A DNA stretch of 64,000 bases. Origin: Erythrobacter sp. (GTDB lineage: Bacteria; Pseudomonadota; Alphaproteobacteria; Sphingomonadales; Sphingomonadaceae). The stretch's first letter is position 1. The number at the start of each line of letters is the position of its first letter. A program made the position numbers and the translations under genes. The DNA is taken from contig JAACTC010000005.1 in the NCBI GenBank assembly GCA_009993635.1, positions 62,001 through 126,000 of the forward strand, read 5' to 3'. The notes under the pieces were generated by a model. That model was not told the DNA's origin and ran no database searches. It was given only the letters and a program-made list of their open reading frames with translations. This document shows, piece after piece, positions 18,181-26,982 of the stretch.

Positions 18181-19596
18181 TCAGTCGGTCGAGAAGCCGA
18201 CGCCAAGGCTGGCGCGCGGCTGCTCCACTTCGCTGCTGGCGACGGGATAGGCGCAGTAGTCCGCAGCGTAGTAGGCCGCCGGGCGATGGTTGCCCGACAG
18301 GCCGAGGCCGCCGAAGGGCGCCTTGGACGATGCACCATTGGTCGGCTGGTTCCAGTTGACGATCCCGGCGCGGATGTTCGCCCAGAACAGGCTGAAATCC
18401 TCGGGCGAGCCACCGATCAGCGAGGCCGAGAGGCCGAAACGCGTATTGTTCGCTTCCACGATTGCGCTGTCCAGATCGGGCACCTTGATCACCTGCAGCA
18501 GCGGGCCGAACAGCTCGACATCGGGCCGTTCCTCCATCGCAGTGGTGTCGATCAGCGCGGGAGCCACGAAGGGCGCATCGTCCTTGAGCCGCTTGAGATG
18601 GCGGATTGCCTTGCCGCCGTTGGAAAGCAGGTAGAGGAAACTCTCGGTCAGCTGGTCGGCCGCCTGATTGTCAATCACGCAGCCCATGAAGGGGGCAGGT
18701 TCCGCGAAGGGCTCGTCAACGATGATCTTGCCGATCAGGTTTTTGACCGCCTCCACCGTCTGGTCGTACATGTCCTCCGTCACGATCAACCGCCGGGCGG
18801 CCGTGCATCGCTGCCCTGCGGTGGTGAAGGCGGAGCGGATGATCAGCAGCGCGGCATCTTCGACCTTGGGCGTCTTGGTCACCACGATCGGATTGTTGCC
18901 GCCCATTTCCAGCGCCAGGATCTTGCCTGGATTGGTCGCGCACTTGCGGTTGATCGCGATGCCCGCCTGCGCGCTGCCGGTGAACAGAATGCCATCGACC
19001 TGCGGATGGGCAACCAGCGCCTTGCCTTCGTCAGGCCCGCCGATCAGCACCTGCACCACATCGTTGTCGATCCCCGCGCGGCGGAAGCATTCGACCAGCA
19101 GCGCGCCGACCGCAGGAGTTTTCTCGCTGGGCTTGAATATCACCGTGTTGCCCGCGATCAGCGCAGGGACAATGTGGCCGTTGGGCAGGTGTGCGGGGAA
19201 GTTGTACGGGCCAAGCACAGCCATGATGCCATGCGGTTTGTGGCGCACGGCGGCGATGCCGCCCAATGCACTGTCGAGCTTCTTCTGCCCGGTGCGTTCC
19301 ATGTAGGCAGAGATCGAAATTTCCACCTTGTTGATCACCGCCTCGACCTCGGTCTTGGCTTCCCACAGGGGCTTGCCGGTTTCGCGAGCGATCAGTTCGG
19401 CGAACTCTTCTGCCGCCGCGCGCACTTCGTTGGCGAATCGCCGCACGAATTCCATGCGATTGGCGATCGGGCGCGATGCCCAGGCGGGAAAGGCTTCACG
19501 CGCGCGGGCGACGGCTGCGTCGACATCGTCGACCGGTTTGCGGAACAGTTCCTGCCCCGTGGCAGGTTCGTAAGACACGATTTCGGAAAGTGGCAC
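18181..19596 (-). CDS. astD: succinylglutamate-semialdehyde dehydrogenase
   Basis: NAD-dependent aldehyde dehydrogenase of the arginine succinyltransferase pathway. Motifs include GPYNFPAHLPNGHIVPALIAGN, the general-base Glu in LEMGGNNP, and the nucleophilic Cys in TAGQRCTAARR, which is the AstD-type active site. The 471 residues are full length. None of astA, astB, astC or astE is adjacent, so its pathway context is missing here; a broader aldehyde role is possible. Confidence 0.88.
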   Translation of the reverse strand: MPLSEIVSYEPATGQELFRKPVDDVDAAVARAREAFPAWASRPIANRMEFVRRFANEVRAAAEEFAELIARETGKPLWEAKTEVEAVINKVEISISAYMERTGQKKLDSALGGIAAVRHKPHGIMAVLGPYNFPAHLPNGHIVPALIAGNTVIFKPSEKTPAVGALLVECFRRAGIDNDVVQVLIGGPDEGKALVAHPQVDGILFTGSAQAGIAINRKCATNPGKILALEMGGNNPIVVTKTPKVEDAALLIIRSAFTTAGQRCTAARRLIVTEDMYDQTVEAVKNLIGKIIVDEPFAEPAPFMGCVIDNQAADQLTESFLYLLSNGGKAIRHLKRLKDDAPFVAPALIDTTAMEERPDVELFGPLLQVIKVPDLDSAIVEANNTRFGLSASLIGGSPEDFSLFWANIRAGIVNWNQPTNGASSKAPFGGLGLSGNHRPAAYYAADYCAYPVASSEVEQPRASLGVGFSTD

Positions 19597-19684
19597 GCCT
19601 GGCTGGTCCTCGGTTCATTCGGACGGCATTTTTCGCCGTTTCTTGCGACTTCGGCGCGCGCATTAGCGGGAATTGCGCGCCGCG

Positions 19685-21085
19685 TCACCTTTGCTGAGCA
19701 GCGGGTTGTGGCGCCGGGCCGTGCGCGCTGCCCATGCGCCGCAGCGCGTCGACCTTGTCATAGAGCGGCTGCCAGTCGTCGCGTTCGTCGATCGCGGACC
19801 AGATCGCCTCCACTTCGTCGATCAGCATGCTTTGCGGCGCATCGTCCTGCCAATAGGGATGTGCGTCGTCCACCGCTTCGTAATTGCGGAAAATATCTTG
19901 TAGTTCAGGCGTTTGGGCGCGTCCTCCGCGATGGGCGAAGAAGAACGCATCGGGCTGCCACCCGCCTTCGCGCATCTGCCGCTCGCACGCGGCGATCAGC
20001 GCGGCGTCCTGTTCCTGCGTGCGCGCAACCAAGCCCAGCCGCCACAGCCAGCGCCGGCGCAGATGGTCGCCATACAGCGTCCCGAACCGTTCGAGCGCGG
20101 CTATCAGCCCCTGCGAAGGGGCAATCAGGCGCAGGGCCGTTGCGAGCTGGGCACAGTTCCATCCCAGCGCCTCTGGCTGGCGGCCAAAGGCGTATAACCC
20201 GGCATGATCGAAATAGGCCGCGGTGAAGCCCGGCTCCCATTTTGGCAGCCAGCGCCACGGACCGTAGTCGAAACTTTCGCCAGAGACGTTCATGTTGTCT
20301 GTGTTCAGCACGCCATGCACGAAGCCTGCGACCATCCAGCTGGCGGCAAGGTCTGCCAGCCGATCGACCACCTGATGCAGCAGCTGAACAGCCGGATCGT
20401 CGCGGTCGGGTGCGTCTTCCGGCGGGGGAGGGCCGGGAAACTGCGTCAGGCAGTAGTCCACCAGTTGCCGCATGTGTTCCGGCTCGTCGTAAGCGAGCAG
20501 TCGCTGGAACGTGCCGATGCGGACATGGCCGTGGCTCAACCGCGTCAGCACGGCGGACCGGGTGGGCGATGGCTCGTCGCCGCGCCACAATTCCTCGCCT
20601 GTCTCGACGATGGAAAATGTTTTCGAGGTATCGACGCCCAGCGCCTGCAGCATCTCGGTCGCCAGCAATTCGCGAACCGCGCCCTTCAGGGTGAGACGGC
20701 CATCGCCAGCGCGGCTATAGGGCGTCTGGCCGGACCCCTTGGTGCCCAGATCGAGCAGTCGACCGCTATCGTCGAGCCGCTGGGCGAACAGAAAGCCGCG
20801 TCCATCACCGATATCCGGGTTGTACACGCGGAACTGGTGCCCGTGGTAACGCAGCGCCAGCGGGGTCGGAAGATTGTCGGACAAAGCCTCGAACCGGCCG
20901 AAATGCGCCAGCCACTCCAGATCGTTCACCCCATCGAGCTCGATGGTCGCTGCCGCCCGGTCGTTGCGCCAGCGCAGCTCCGCCTTCGGAAAATCGGCCG
21001 GAGCGACCGGATCGCCGAGCCAGTCCGCCAGCGCCATGATCGGCGGGGTACCCTTTTCGCGGTGCGGTTGCGGTTTGTCGGCCAT
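19685..21085 (-). CDS. selO: protein adenylyltransferase SelO (UPF0061/YdiU)
   Basis: Pseudokinase-fold enzyme that AMPylates protein hydroxyls in redox homeostasis. The family core is clear: RYHGHQFRVYNPDIGDGRG, LDLGTKGSGQTPYSRAGDGRLTLKGAVREL, and GFVHGVLNTDNMNVSGESFDYGPW with the metal-binding Asn/Asp. I chose ATG 21085 (MADKPQPHREKG), giving 466 residues; the frame is open to 21121. The bacterial form here ends without a C-terminal selenocysteine or CxxU tail. Confidence 0.92.
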   Translation of the reverse strand: MADKPQPHREKGTPPIMALADWLGDPVAPADFPKAELRWRNDRAAATIELDGVNDLEWLAHFGRFEALSDNLPTPLALRYHGHQFRVYNPDIGDGRGFLFAQRLDDSGRLLDLGTKGSGQTPYSRAGDGRLTLKGAVRELLATEMLQALGVDTSKTFSIVETGEELWRGDEPSPTRSAVLTRLSHGHVRIGTFQRLLAYDEPEHMRQLVDYCLTQFPGPPPPEDAPDRDDPAVQLLHQVVDRLADLAASWMVAGFVHGVLNTDNMNVSGESFDYGPWRWLPKWEPGFTAAYFDHAGLYAFGRQPEALGWNCAQLATALRLIAPSQGLIAALERFGTLYGDHLRRRWLWRLGLVARTQEQDAALIAACERQMREGGWQPDAFFFAHRGGRAQTPELQDIFRNYEAVDDAHPYWQDDAPQSMLIDEVEAIWSAIDERDDWQPLYDKVDALRRMGSAHGPAPQPAAQQR

Positions 21086-21167
21086 CGCGGCAATAGTGGG
21101 TGTGCGCGGCCCCCCGCGCAACCTTATGTCAAATGCCAGCGCCGGAGTTTCGGCCGAGAAGAGGGCT

Positions 21168-22055
21168 ATGGATCAGCGCTTTACCGATGGATTCTGGCAT
21201 AGTGCCGATGGTTTGAAGCTGCATTATCGCGATTATCCCGGCGGCGAGGATGGGCGGCCGCCGATCCTGTGCATGCATGGTTTGACCCGCAATGCGCGCG
21301 ATTTTAGCGGCGTTGCGGAGCGTCTTTCCCCCCAATGGCGCGTGATCGCGCCTGAGATGCGTGGTCGCGGGGAAAGCGACTATGCAGACGATGCGGGCAC
21401 CTACAACCCGGTCCAGTATGCCGACGATGTCGAGCTGCTGCTGAAAGAGCTGGAGATCGATCGCTTCGTCGCCATCGGCACTTCGCTGGGCGGGCTGATG
21501 ACCATCCTGCTGGCTGATCGCGATGCAAGGCGGATCGCGGGCGCGGTGCTCAACGATATCGGCCCGGTCATCGACGAGGGCGGGCTGGACAAGATCCGTA
21601 GCTATGTGGGCCAGGGGCGCAGCTTCCCCACCTGGATGCACGCCGCCCGCGCGCTGGAGGAAGTGCACCACGATGCGCACCCGACCTTCGGGCTGGACCA
21701 ATGGCTGGAAGCGGCCAAGCGCGTGATGGTGCTGGGCCAGAACGGGCGAATCAGCTTCGATTACGACATGGCGGTGGGCGACGCCTTCCGCGAAGCCGAC
21801 GAAGGCGGCGGTGCGCCCGCCGCGGATCTGTGGACGGCATTCGAAGCCCTGAAAGATACACCACTCACGCTGGTGCGCGGCGCATTGTCGAACCTGCTTT
21901 CCGAAGAGACGGTGCAGCAGATGCAGGCCCGGGTGAATGGCATGGAAACCGCGACCGTTCCCGCCACTGGCCACGCGCCCACGCTAGAAGAACCCGAAGC
22001 GGTGACCGCCATCGACGCGCTGCTCGCGCGGGTCAGGTCGCGGGAAACCGCCTGA
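21168..22055 (+). CDS. alpha/beta fold hydrolase
   Basis: 295 residues. The oxyanion region is CMHGLTRNARDF, the nucleophile elbow is AIGTSLGGLMTI, and the catalytic His lies in VPATGHAPTLEEPEAV. The substrate is unknown. ATG 21168 follows GAAGAGGG; an ATG at 21126 is in frame as an alternative. Its stop overlaps the ATG of the following glycosyltransferase (TGATGG), so the two are probably cotranslated. Confidence 0.87.
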   Translation: MDQRFTDGFWHSADGLKLHYRDYPGGEDGRPPILCMHGLTRNARDFSGVAERLSPQWRVIAPEMRGRGESDYADDAGTYNPVQYADDVELLLKELEIDRFVAIGTSLGGLMTILLADRDARRIAGAVLNDIGPVIDEGGLDKIRSYVGQGRSFPTWMHAARALEEVHHDAHPTFGLDQWLEAAKRVMVLGQNGRISFDYDMAVGDAFREADEGGGAPAADLWTAFEALKDTPLTLVRGALSNLLSEETVQQMQARVNGMETATVPATGHAPTLEEPEAVTAIDALLARVRSRETA

Positions 22056-23221
22056 TGGCCGAAAAGAAGCGTGACGCCGCACGCGAGGCAACGCCGCGCG
22101 TCCTCCATCTCCATTCCACCTTCGCTGCCGGGGGGAAGGAATTGCGCTGCGTGCAGCTGATCAATGCGTTCGGCAGCAAGCTGTCGCATGCGATCGTTTC
22201 GGGGGATCCATCGGCTTACGGGGCAAGTGCGCATATCGCGAAGGGCCGCGACGTGCGCTATCCGCGCGACTTTCCGTCGCTGACCGGCAAGCCGTCTCCA
22301 CGGCGGCTCCACACGCTTGCCCGGGCGATGCAGCCCTATGACCTGATCCTGACCTATAACTGGGGCGCGATGGATGCGGTGATGGCGCACACGCTGTTCA
22401 GCGATATGCTGGGCCTGCCGCCGCTGATCCATCACGAAGACGGTTTCAACGAGGACGAGCAGGTACGGCTGAAGACCAGCCGCAACTGGTATCGCCGTGT
22501 CGCCTTGGGCAAGGCCAATGGGCTGGTCGTACCGTCCGAAGTGCTCGAAGGTATCGCGCTGCAGACCTGGCAGCAGCCGATCGGACGGGTGAAGCACATC
22601 CCCAACGGCATCGATACCAAGGGCTTCACCGCAAATCCCCGGCCCGATGCGCTGCGCGGGGTGATCAAGCACGAGGGCGAAAAATGGGTCGGCACGCTCG
22701 CCGGCCTGCGCCCGGTGAAAAACCTCGCGGCTCTGGTCCGGCTGATCGGTCGCCTGCCGGAGGAATGGCAGCTGGTGATCGTGGGCGAGGGGCCGGAGGG
22801 CGAGGCGCTGCGCGATGCGGCGGATGATGCCGGGGTGTCGCACCGCGTCCACATGCCCGGCTTCGTCGCCGATCCGCGGCGGTATATCGGCCTGTTCGAT
22901 ATCTTCGCGCTGTCATCCCGGTCGGAGCAATTTCCGCTGTCCGTGGTCGAGGCAATGGCGGCTGCCCTCCCGGTGGCCGCGCCATCGGTGGGAGACATCG
23001 CGGCGATGGTGGCGGCAGAAAACGCGCCCTTCATCGCACCCGCTGGCGACGAGGCGGCGCTGGGCGACGCGTTGATGACATTGGCGGCCGACCCGGCGCT
23101 TCGGACGCAGATCGGCGAGGCGAACCGAACGAAGGCGCGCGCCGAATTCGATGAAGCGCGCATGATCGGTGCCTATCGCAGGCTCTACGACAGCGCGCTG
23201 GGCGGCGGAGTGCTGGGATGA
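22055..23221 (+). CDS. glycosyltransferase family 4 protein
   Basis: 388-residue GT-B-fold glycosyltransferase. The N-terminal region VLHLHSTFAAGGKELRCVQL resembles GT4 donors' glycine loop. The C-terminal half has WVGTLAGLRPVKNLAALVR, LVIVGEGPEGEALR, HMPGFVADPRRYIGLFDIF and the E-x7-E-type motif SEQFPLSVVEAMAAALP. Sugar donor and acceptor cannot be deduced. No capsule or O-antigen genes are adjacent. Confidence 0.88.
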   Translation: MAEKKRDAAREATPRVLHLHSTFAAGGKELRCVQLINAFGSKLSHAIVSGDPSAYGASAHIAKGRDVRYPRDFPSLTGKPSPRRLHTLARAMQPYDLILTYNWGAMDAVMAHTLFSDMLGLPPLIHHEDGFNEDEQVRLKTSRNWYRRVALGKANGLVVPSEVLEGIALQTWQQPIGRVKHIPNGIDTKGFTANPRPDALRGVIKHEGEKWVGTLAGLRPVKNLAALVRLIGRLPEEWQLVIVGEGPEGEALRDAADDAGVSHRVHMPGFVADPRRYIGLFDIFALSSRSEQFPLSVVEAMAAALPVAAPSVGDIAAMVAAENAPFIAPAGDEAALGDALMTLAADPALRTQIGEANRTKARAEFDEARMIGAYRRLYDSALGGGVLG

Positions 23222-23363
23222 GCGGGCGCTGCGATTGCTGTCTTGCGGCGTTTTCGCATCGCAGCTTTCATGGCGCGTTCACGCGCGCTCCTATTGAACT
23301 CGTGGCCTCATAGTTTAAAGACGCGCGCCATTCCCGGCAGTTTTCAAGGAAAGTCCCCCAGGC

Positions 23364-24158
23364 GTGGCCCTGTTACCCAACCGCGACAAAGATAAGGCAG
23401 CCGAGCGCAAGGCCAAGGCCGCCGCCGCCGAGGACGATGCTCTGGTGCGCGAGGTGGACGATGCCGTCCGCGGCGATCAGTATCTCCACATCTGGCAGAA
23501 CTACGGCAAATACATCATCGGCGTGGTGGTGCTGGCCCTGATCGCCTTCGCCGCCGTGCTGTATTTCAGCGGCAGCAGCGAAGGCTCGCGCGAAGCCGAT
23601 TCCGAAGTGCTGGTGACCGCGCTCGACAATCTGGAAGCGGGCAATCTGGAAAAGGCGGACAGCATCCTCGAACCGCTCGCCACCGAAGCCGACGGCGGGG
23701 CACAGGCGCAGGCCCAGATGCTGCGCGCGGGTATTGCCGAGGAACAGGGCCGCGCGAAGGAAGCGGCGGCGCTGTTCCAGCAGGTAGCCGCGAACGAAGA
23801 CATACCCGAGTCGATCCGCGATCTGGCCGAGCTACGCGCGGTCGTGGCGGCCTATGATACGATCGAGCCGGACGAGGCGATCCGCCGCCTGACCCCGTTG
23901 GCGCAAGAGGGCGAACCCTATTACGGCAGCGCCGCCGAAGTGCTGGCCATGGCCTATCTCGACTCCGGCGATCGCAAGAAGGCGGGCGACCTGTTCGCCA
24001 AGATCGCCAAGGACGACAGCGTGCCCGAGACGATCCGTGGCCGTGCGCGCCAGATGGCCAGCGTGCTGGGCATCGATGCGGTGGGCGATGTAGACGAACT
24101 TATCGGCGACCTGCGCGCCTCGGCGGCCGGTCGACCGGTCGGTCCGCAGGGCCAGTGA
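23364..24158 (+). CDS. tetratricopeptide/YfgM-like membrane protein
   Basis: 264 residues from a GTG start. A charged N-terminus is followed by one helix (YIIGVVVLALIAFAAVLYF at about 50-68) and a periplasmic alpha-solenoid with TPR-like repeats (LEAGNLEKADSILEPLA; EEQGRAKEAAALFQQVA; LDSGDRKKAGDLFAKIA). YfgM-type proteins sit beside BamB and interact with the SecYEG translocon and periplasmic chaperones. Its stop overlaps a possible GTG start of the bamB frame (GTGA). Confidence 0.85.
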   Translation: MALLPNRDKDKAAERKAKAAAAEDDALVREVDDAVRGDQYLHIWQNYGKYIIGVVVLALIAFAAVLYFSGSSEGSREADSEVLVTALDNLEAGNLEKADSILEPLATEADGGAQAQAQMLRAGIAEEQGRAKEAAALFQQVAANEDIPESIRDLAELRAVVAAYDTIEPDEAIRRLTPLAQEGEPYYGSAAEVLAMAYLDSGDRKKAGDLFAKIAKDDSVPETIRGRARQMASVLGIDAVGDVDELIGDLRASAAGRPVGPQGQ

Positions 24159-24205
24159 CGCGCGTGACAACAGAACCAGCGCCCCCGAGGGCGAATTTTC
24201 GGAGG

Positions 24206-25546
24206 ATGACCTTGCGAGCCACCGGTGCGATCCCGCTTCTCCTGACTGCTCTTCTCGTCTCCGGCTGTGCCGGCGGCGGCCTCTTCGGCGGCAAGGACCA
24301 GGCCGTAACGCCCACCGTGGGCGATCGTGTGCCAGTTCTGTCGCGCATCGAAGGCGGCACGAGTGTCGATCCTTCGCTGGCGAACGTCGCGGTGGTTCTG
24401 CCGCCCGCGCGCGTCAACGAAAGCTGGGCGATGGCCAGCGGCACGCCCAGCAAGAGCTACGGCAACCTGGCGCTGGGGGATAATCCGACCCGCGCCTGGT
24501 CGACCCAGATCAGCGGTTCCAGCAGCAGCCGACGCCTGGGCGCGGCGCCCATCGTCGCCAATGGCATCCTCTACGCGGTCGATACCGATGGCACGGTCAA
24601 TGCCATTGACGCGGATACCGGCGCGCGGCTGTGGCAATATCGGCCCGAGATCGATTCCAGCTTGCGCGGGTCGGCCTTCGGCGGCGGCCTAGCTGTAGCC
24701 GGCAATCGCCTGTTCGCCACCAGTGGAACCGGGCAGGTCGTCGCGCTCGATGCGAGCAACGGCGATGTCGTCTGGGACGTCAAGCCGGCCGGGCCGCTGC
24801 GCGATGCTCCGACGCTGGCATTCAATCTCGTGGTCGTGATGACGCAGGACAACCGCATCATCGCGCTCAACCAGAACGACGGTTCGATCGCGTGGCAGGA
24901 ATCGGGCTCGGTCGCCCAGGCGGGCGTCTTTGGCGTTGCTTCGCCAGCCGCGGGGCAGGGCACCATCGTGGCCGGTTACAGCTCGGGCGAGCTGGTGGCC
25001 TACCGTTACGAGAACGGGCGCGTGCTGTGGGCCGATGCCCTCGCGCGGACGTCCATCTCCACCGAAGTGGGCAGCATTTCCGACATCGACGCCGATCCGA
25101 TCATTGATGATGGACGGGTATACGCACTGGGCCAGGGCGGTCGCATGGCGGCCTACGAACTGGTGACCGGGCAGCGGGTGTGGGAACTCAACCTGTCGGG
25201 CATTTCGACCCCTGCGCTGGCGGGCGAATGGCTGTTCACCCTGACCAGCGATGCCCGCATGCTGGCGATTTCCCGCGCGAGCGGCAAGGTCCGCTGGATT
25301 ACCCAGCTTGCCCGCTATCGTGACGAGAAGGATCGCAAGGGCCAGATTTTCTGGACCGGCCCCGTGCTTGCCAACAACATGCTCTACATCGCCAATTCGC
25401 GCGGCGAGGTGTGGCAGGTGAGCGTGGCGGAAGGTTCGGCCAGCCTGATGACGGAAGTGAAGGACAGCGTCAGCTTGCCGCCCATCGTCGCCAACAGGAT
25501 GCTCTACGTGCTCGACGACAGCGGTACGATCACCGCGTTCCGGTAA
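24206..25546 (+). CDS. bamB: outer membrane protein assembly factor BamB
   Basis: Lipoprotein of the BAM complex with an eight-bladed PQQ-type beta-propeller. The signal LLLTALLVSGCAGG has lipobox VSGC. Blade repeats are visible: LYAVDTDGTVNAIDADTGARLWQ, QVVALDASNGDVVWDVKP, RIIALNQNDGSIAWQE and RMAAYELVTGQRVWELNL. Start choice is uncertain: GGAGG abuts ATG 24206, and the same site would suit TTG 24212 at 6-base spacing. A GTG at 24155 overlaps the upstream stop. Confidence 0.92.
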   Translation: MTLRATGAIPLLLTALLVSGCAGGGLFGGKDQAVTPTVGDRVPVLSRIEGGTSVDPSLANVAVVLPPARVNESWAMASGTPSKSYGNLALGDNPTRAWSTQISGSSSSRRLGAAPIVANGILYAVDTDGTVNAIDADTGARLWQYRPEIDSSLRGSAFGGGLAVAGNRLFATSGTGQVVALDASNGDVVWDVKPAGPLRDAPTLAFNLVVVMTQDNRIIALNQNDGSIAWQESGSVAQAGVFGVASPAAGQGTIVAGYSSGELVAYRYENGRVLWADALARTSISTEVGSISDIDADPIIDDGRVYALGQGGRMAAYELVTGQRVWELNLSGISTPALAGEWLFTLTSDARMLAISRASGKVRWITQLARYRDEKDRKGQIFWTGPVLANNMLYIANSRGEVWQVSVAEGSASLMTEVKDSVSLPPIVANRMLYVLDDSGTITAFR

Positions 25547-25608
25547 GCGGCGGCGCGTCCTTCGGCGCGTTACCGAGCATTTAACCCTTTTGCGCCTATG
25601 GCGGTCTC

Positions 25609-26973
25609 ATGCGCGAGGCCGCCATCAGCACCAGCACCCCTTCCGCCATCCCGCGGAGCGACGTTTCCGCAGGCGTGGGGCTGGTCGGCCTTGCCGGCCT
25701 GCTCAGCTGGATCCTGTTCTGTCGATCCTTCCCGCAGATTTCCGCCGCTTTCGATCTGTCGACGCGGTACGGGCGGCTCGATGGTCCGTATGCCGCGCTT
25801 ACCGGCCTTTTTTTCAGCATCGTGCCGATGCTGCTGTGGTCGATCTTCGTCGACAAGGTGCACCGCAACCCGTCCACCGGCATCAACTGGGATAAGACCG
25901 CCACCCCTGCGGACACGCGCGCGATCTCTCTGACCAAGCTGACCGGCCTGTGGGCGACCTGGGCGGTGATCGCCGCGCTTTACGGGATCGGGCGCTGGTA
26001 CTGGGACGGGCAATATCTGTTCGCGATGAAGGTGCTGGGCGTGGTCGCGGTCCCGATGCTGCTCGCGTCGATTCCCTACGTCTTCTGGCTGGACCGGCGA
26101 ATGGAGAACCCGCGCGACGGAGCTTGGCACTTCGGCGCCTTCCTGCTCGCGCGCGAGCCGTGGGATGGCGAGAAGGTGATCGGCCACTGGCGCGCGTGGA
26201 TCATCAAGGGCTTTTTCGGGGCGTTCATGATCTCGATCCTGCCGGGCGGTTTTGCCGCGGTGGTCAACGCAAATCCGGCCGATCTGGCAACCCAGCCCGG
26301 CGCGCTGGCGATCGCGATGATCGAACTGCTTTTCGTAATCGACGTACAGATCGGCACCGTCGGCTATGTGATGACGCTGCGCCCGCTCGACAGCCATATC
26401 CGCAGCGGAAATCCGTTCCTTGCGGGATGGATCGCTGCGCTGCTGTGCTATCCGCCGTTCGTCTACGGCGTGATGGATGCAGGCGGCCTGCTGGCATACG
26501 AATCGAACGCGCCCGGCTGGCGACACTGGATGGCCGACAGCCCGATGTTGCTGTCGCTATGGGGCGGCTGGCTGGTGGTGCTGACGGGTATCTATGCCTG
26601 GGCGACCGTGGCGTTCGGCCTGCGCTTTTCCAACCTGACCTATCGCGGGGTCATCACCCACGGCCCGTACCGCTTTACCCGGCACCCGGCCTACCTGTCC
26701 AAGAATCTGTTCTGGTGGAGCGCGACGCTGCCCTTCCTGGTGACCGCTGGCGGCCCTATGGAATCGCTGCGCAATGTGGTGGGACTGGCGCTGGTATCCG
26801 CCATTTACTACTGGCGCGCCCGCACCGAGGAAGCGCACCTGCTGGCCGAAGACCCCAAGTACCGCGAATATCACGCGTGGATGGCCGAAAACGGCCCGAT
26901 CACAGCACCGCTTGCCGCTTTCAAACGCGGGCTGCTGCGCGGCCGCCGTGAGGCGCTGCAACCGGCCGAATAA
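25609..26973 (+). CDS. isoprenylcysteine carboxyl methyltransferase-like membrane protein
   Basis: 454-residue polytopic membrane protein. Its C-terminal portion carries the ICMT/PEMT signature YRGVITHGPYRFTRHPAYLSKN followed by the E/R-rich tail RARTEEAHLLAEDPKYREY, which binds SAM in this superfamily. The N-terminal two thirds form several additional helices, so it is longer than the usual bacterial ICMT-like protein of about 200 residues. The substrate is unknown, probably a lipid or lipid-linked molecule. Confidence 0.78.
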   Translation: MREAAISTSTPSAIPRSDVSAGVGLVGLAGLLSWILFCRSFPQISAAFDLSTRYGRLDGPYAALTGLFFSIVPMLLWSIFVDKVHRNPSTGINWDKTATPADTRAISLTKLTGLWATWAVIAALYGIGRWYWDGQYLFAMKVLGVVAVPMLLASIPYVFWLDRRMENPRDGAWHFGAFLLAREPWDGEKVIGHWRAWIIKGFFGAFMISILPGGFAAVVNANPADLATQPGALAIAMIELLFVIDVQIGTVGYVMTLRPLDSHIRSGNPFLAGWIAALLCYPPFVYGVMDAGGLLAYESNAPGWRHWMADSPMLLSLWGGWLVVLTGIYAWATVAFGLRFSNLTYRGVITHGPYRFTRHPAYLSKNLFWWSATLPFLVTAGGPMESLRNVVGLALVSAIYYWRARTEEAHLLAEDPKYREYHAWMAENGPITAPLAAFKRGLLRGRREALQPAE

Positions 26974-26982
26974 CGGCCCGCC

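Noticed and set aside
16375..20226. A 1283-codon open frame on the plus strand
   Set aside because: It runs antisense to rarD, astD and selO and across their gaps; high GC leaves shadow frames open. Its translation is Arg/His-rich with no domain, except for the short GGDEF-like stretch reported separately.
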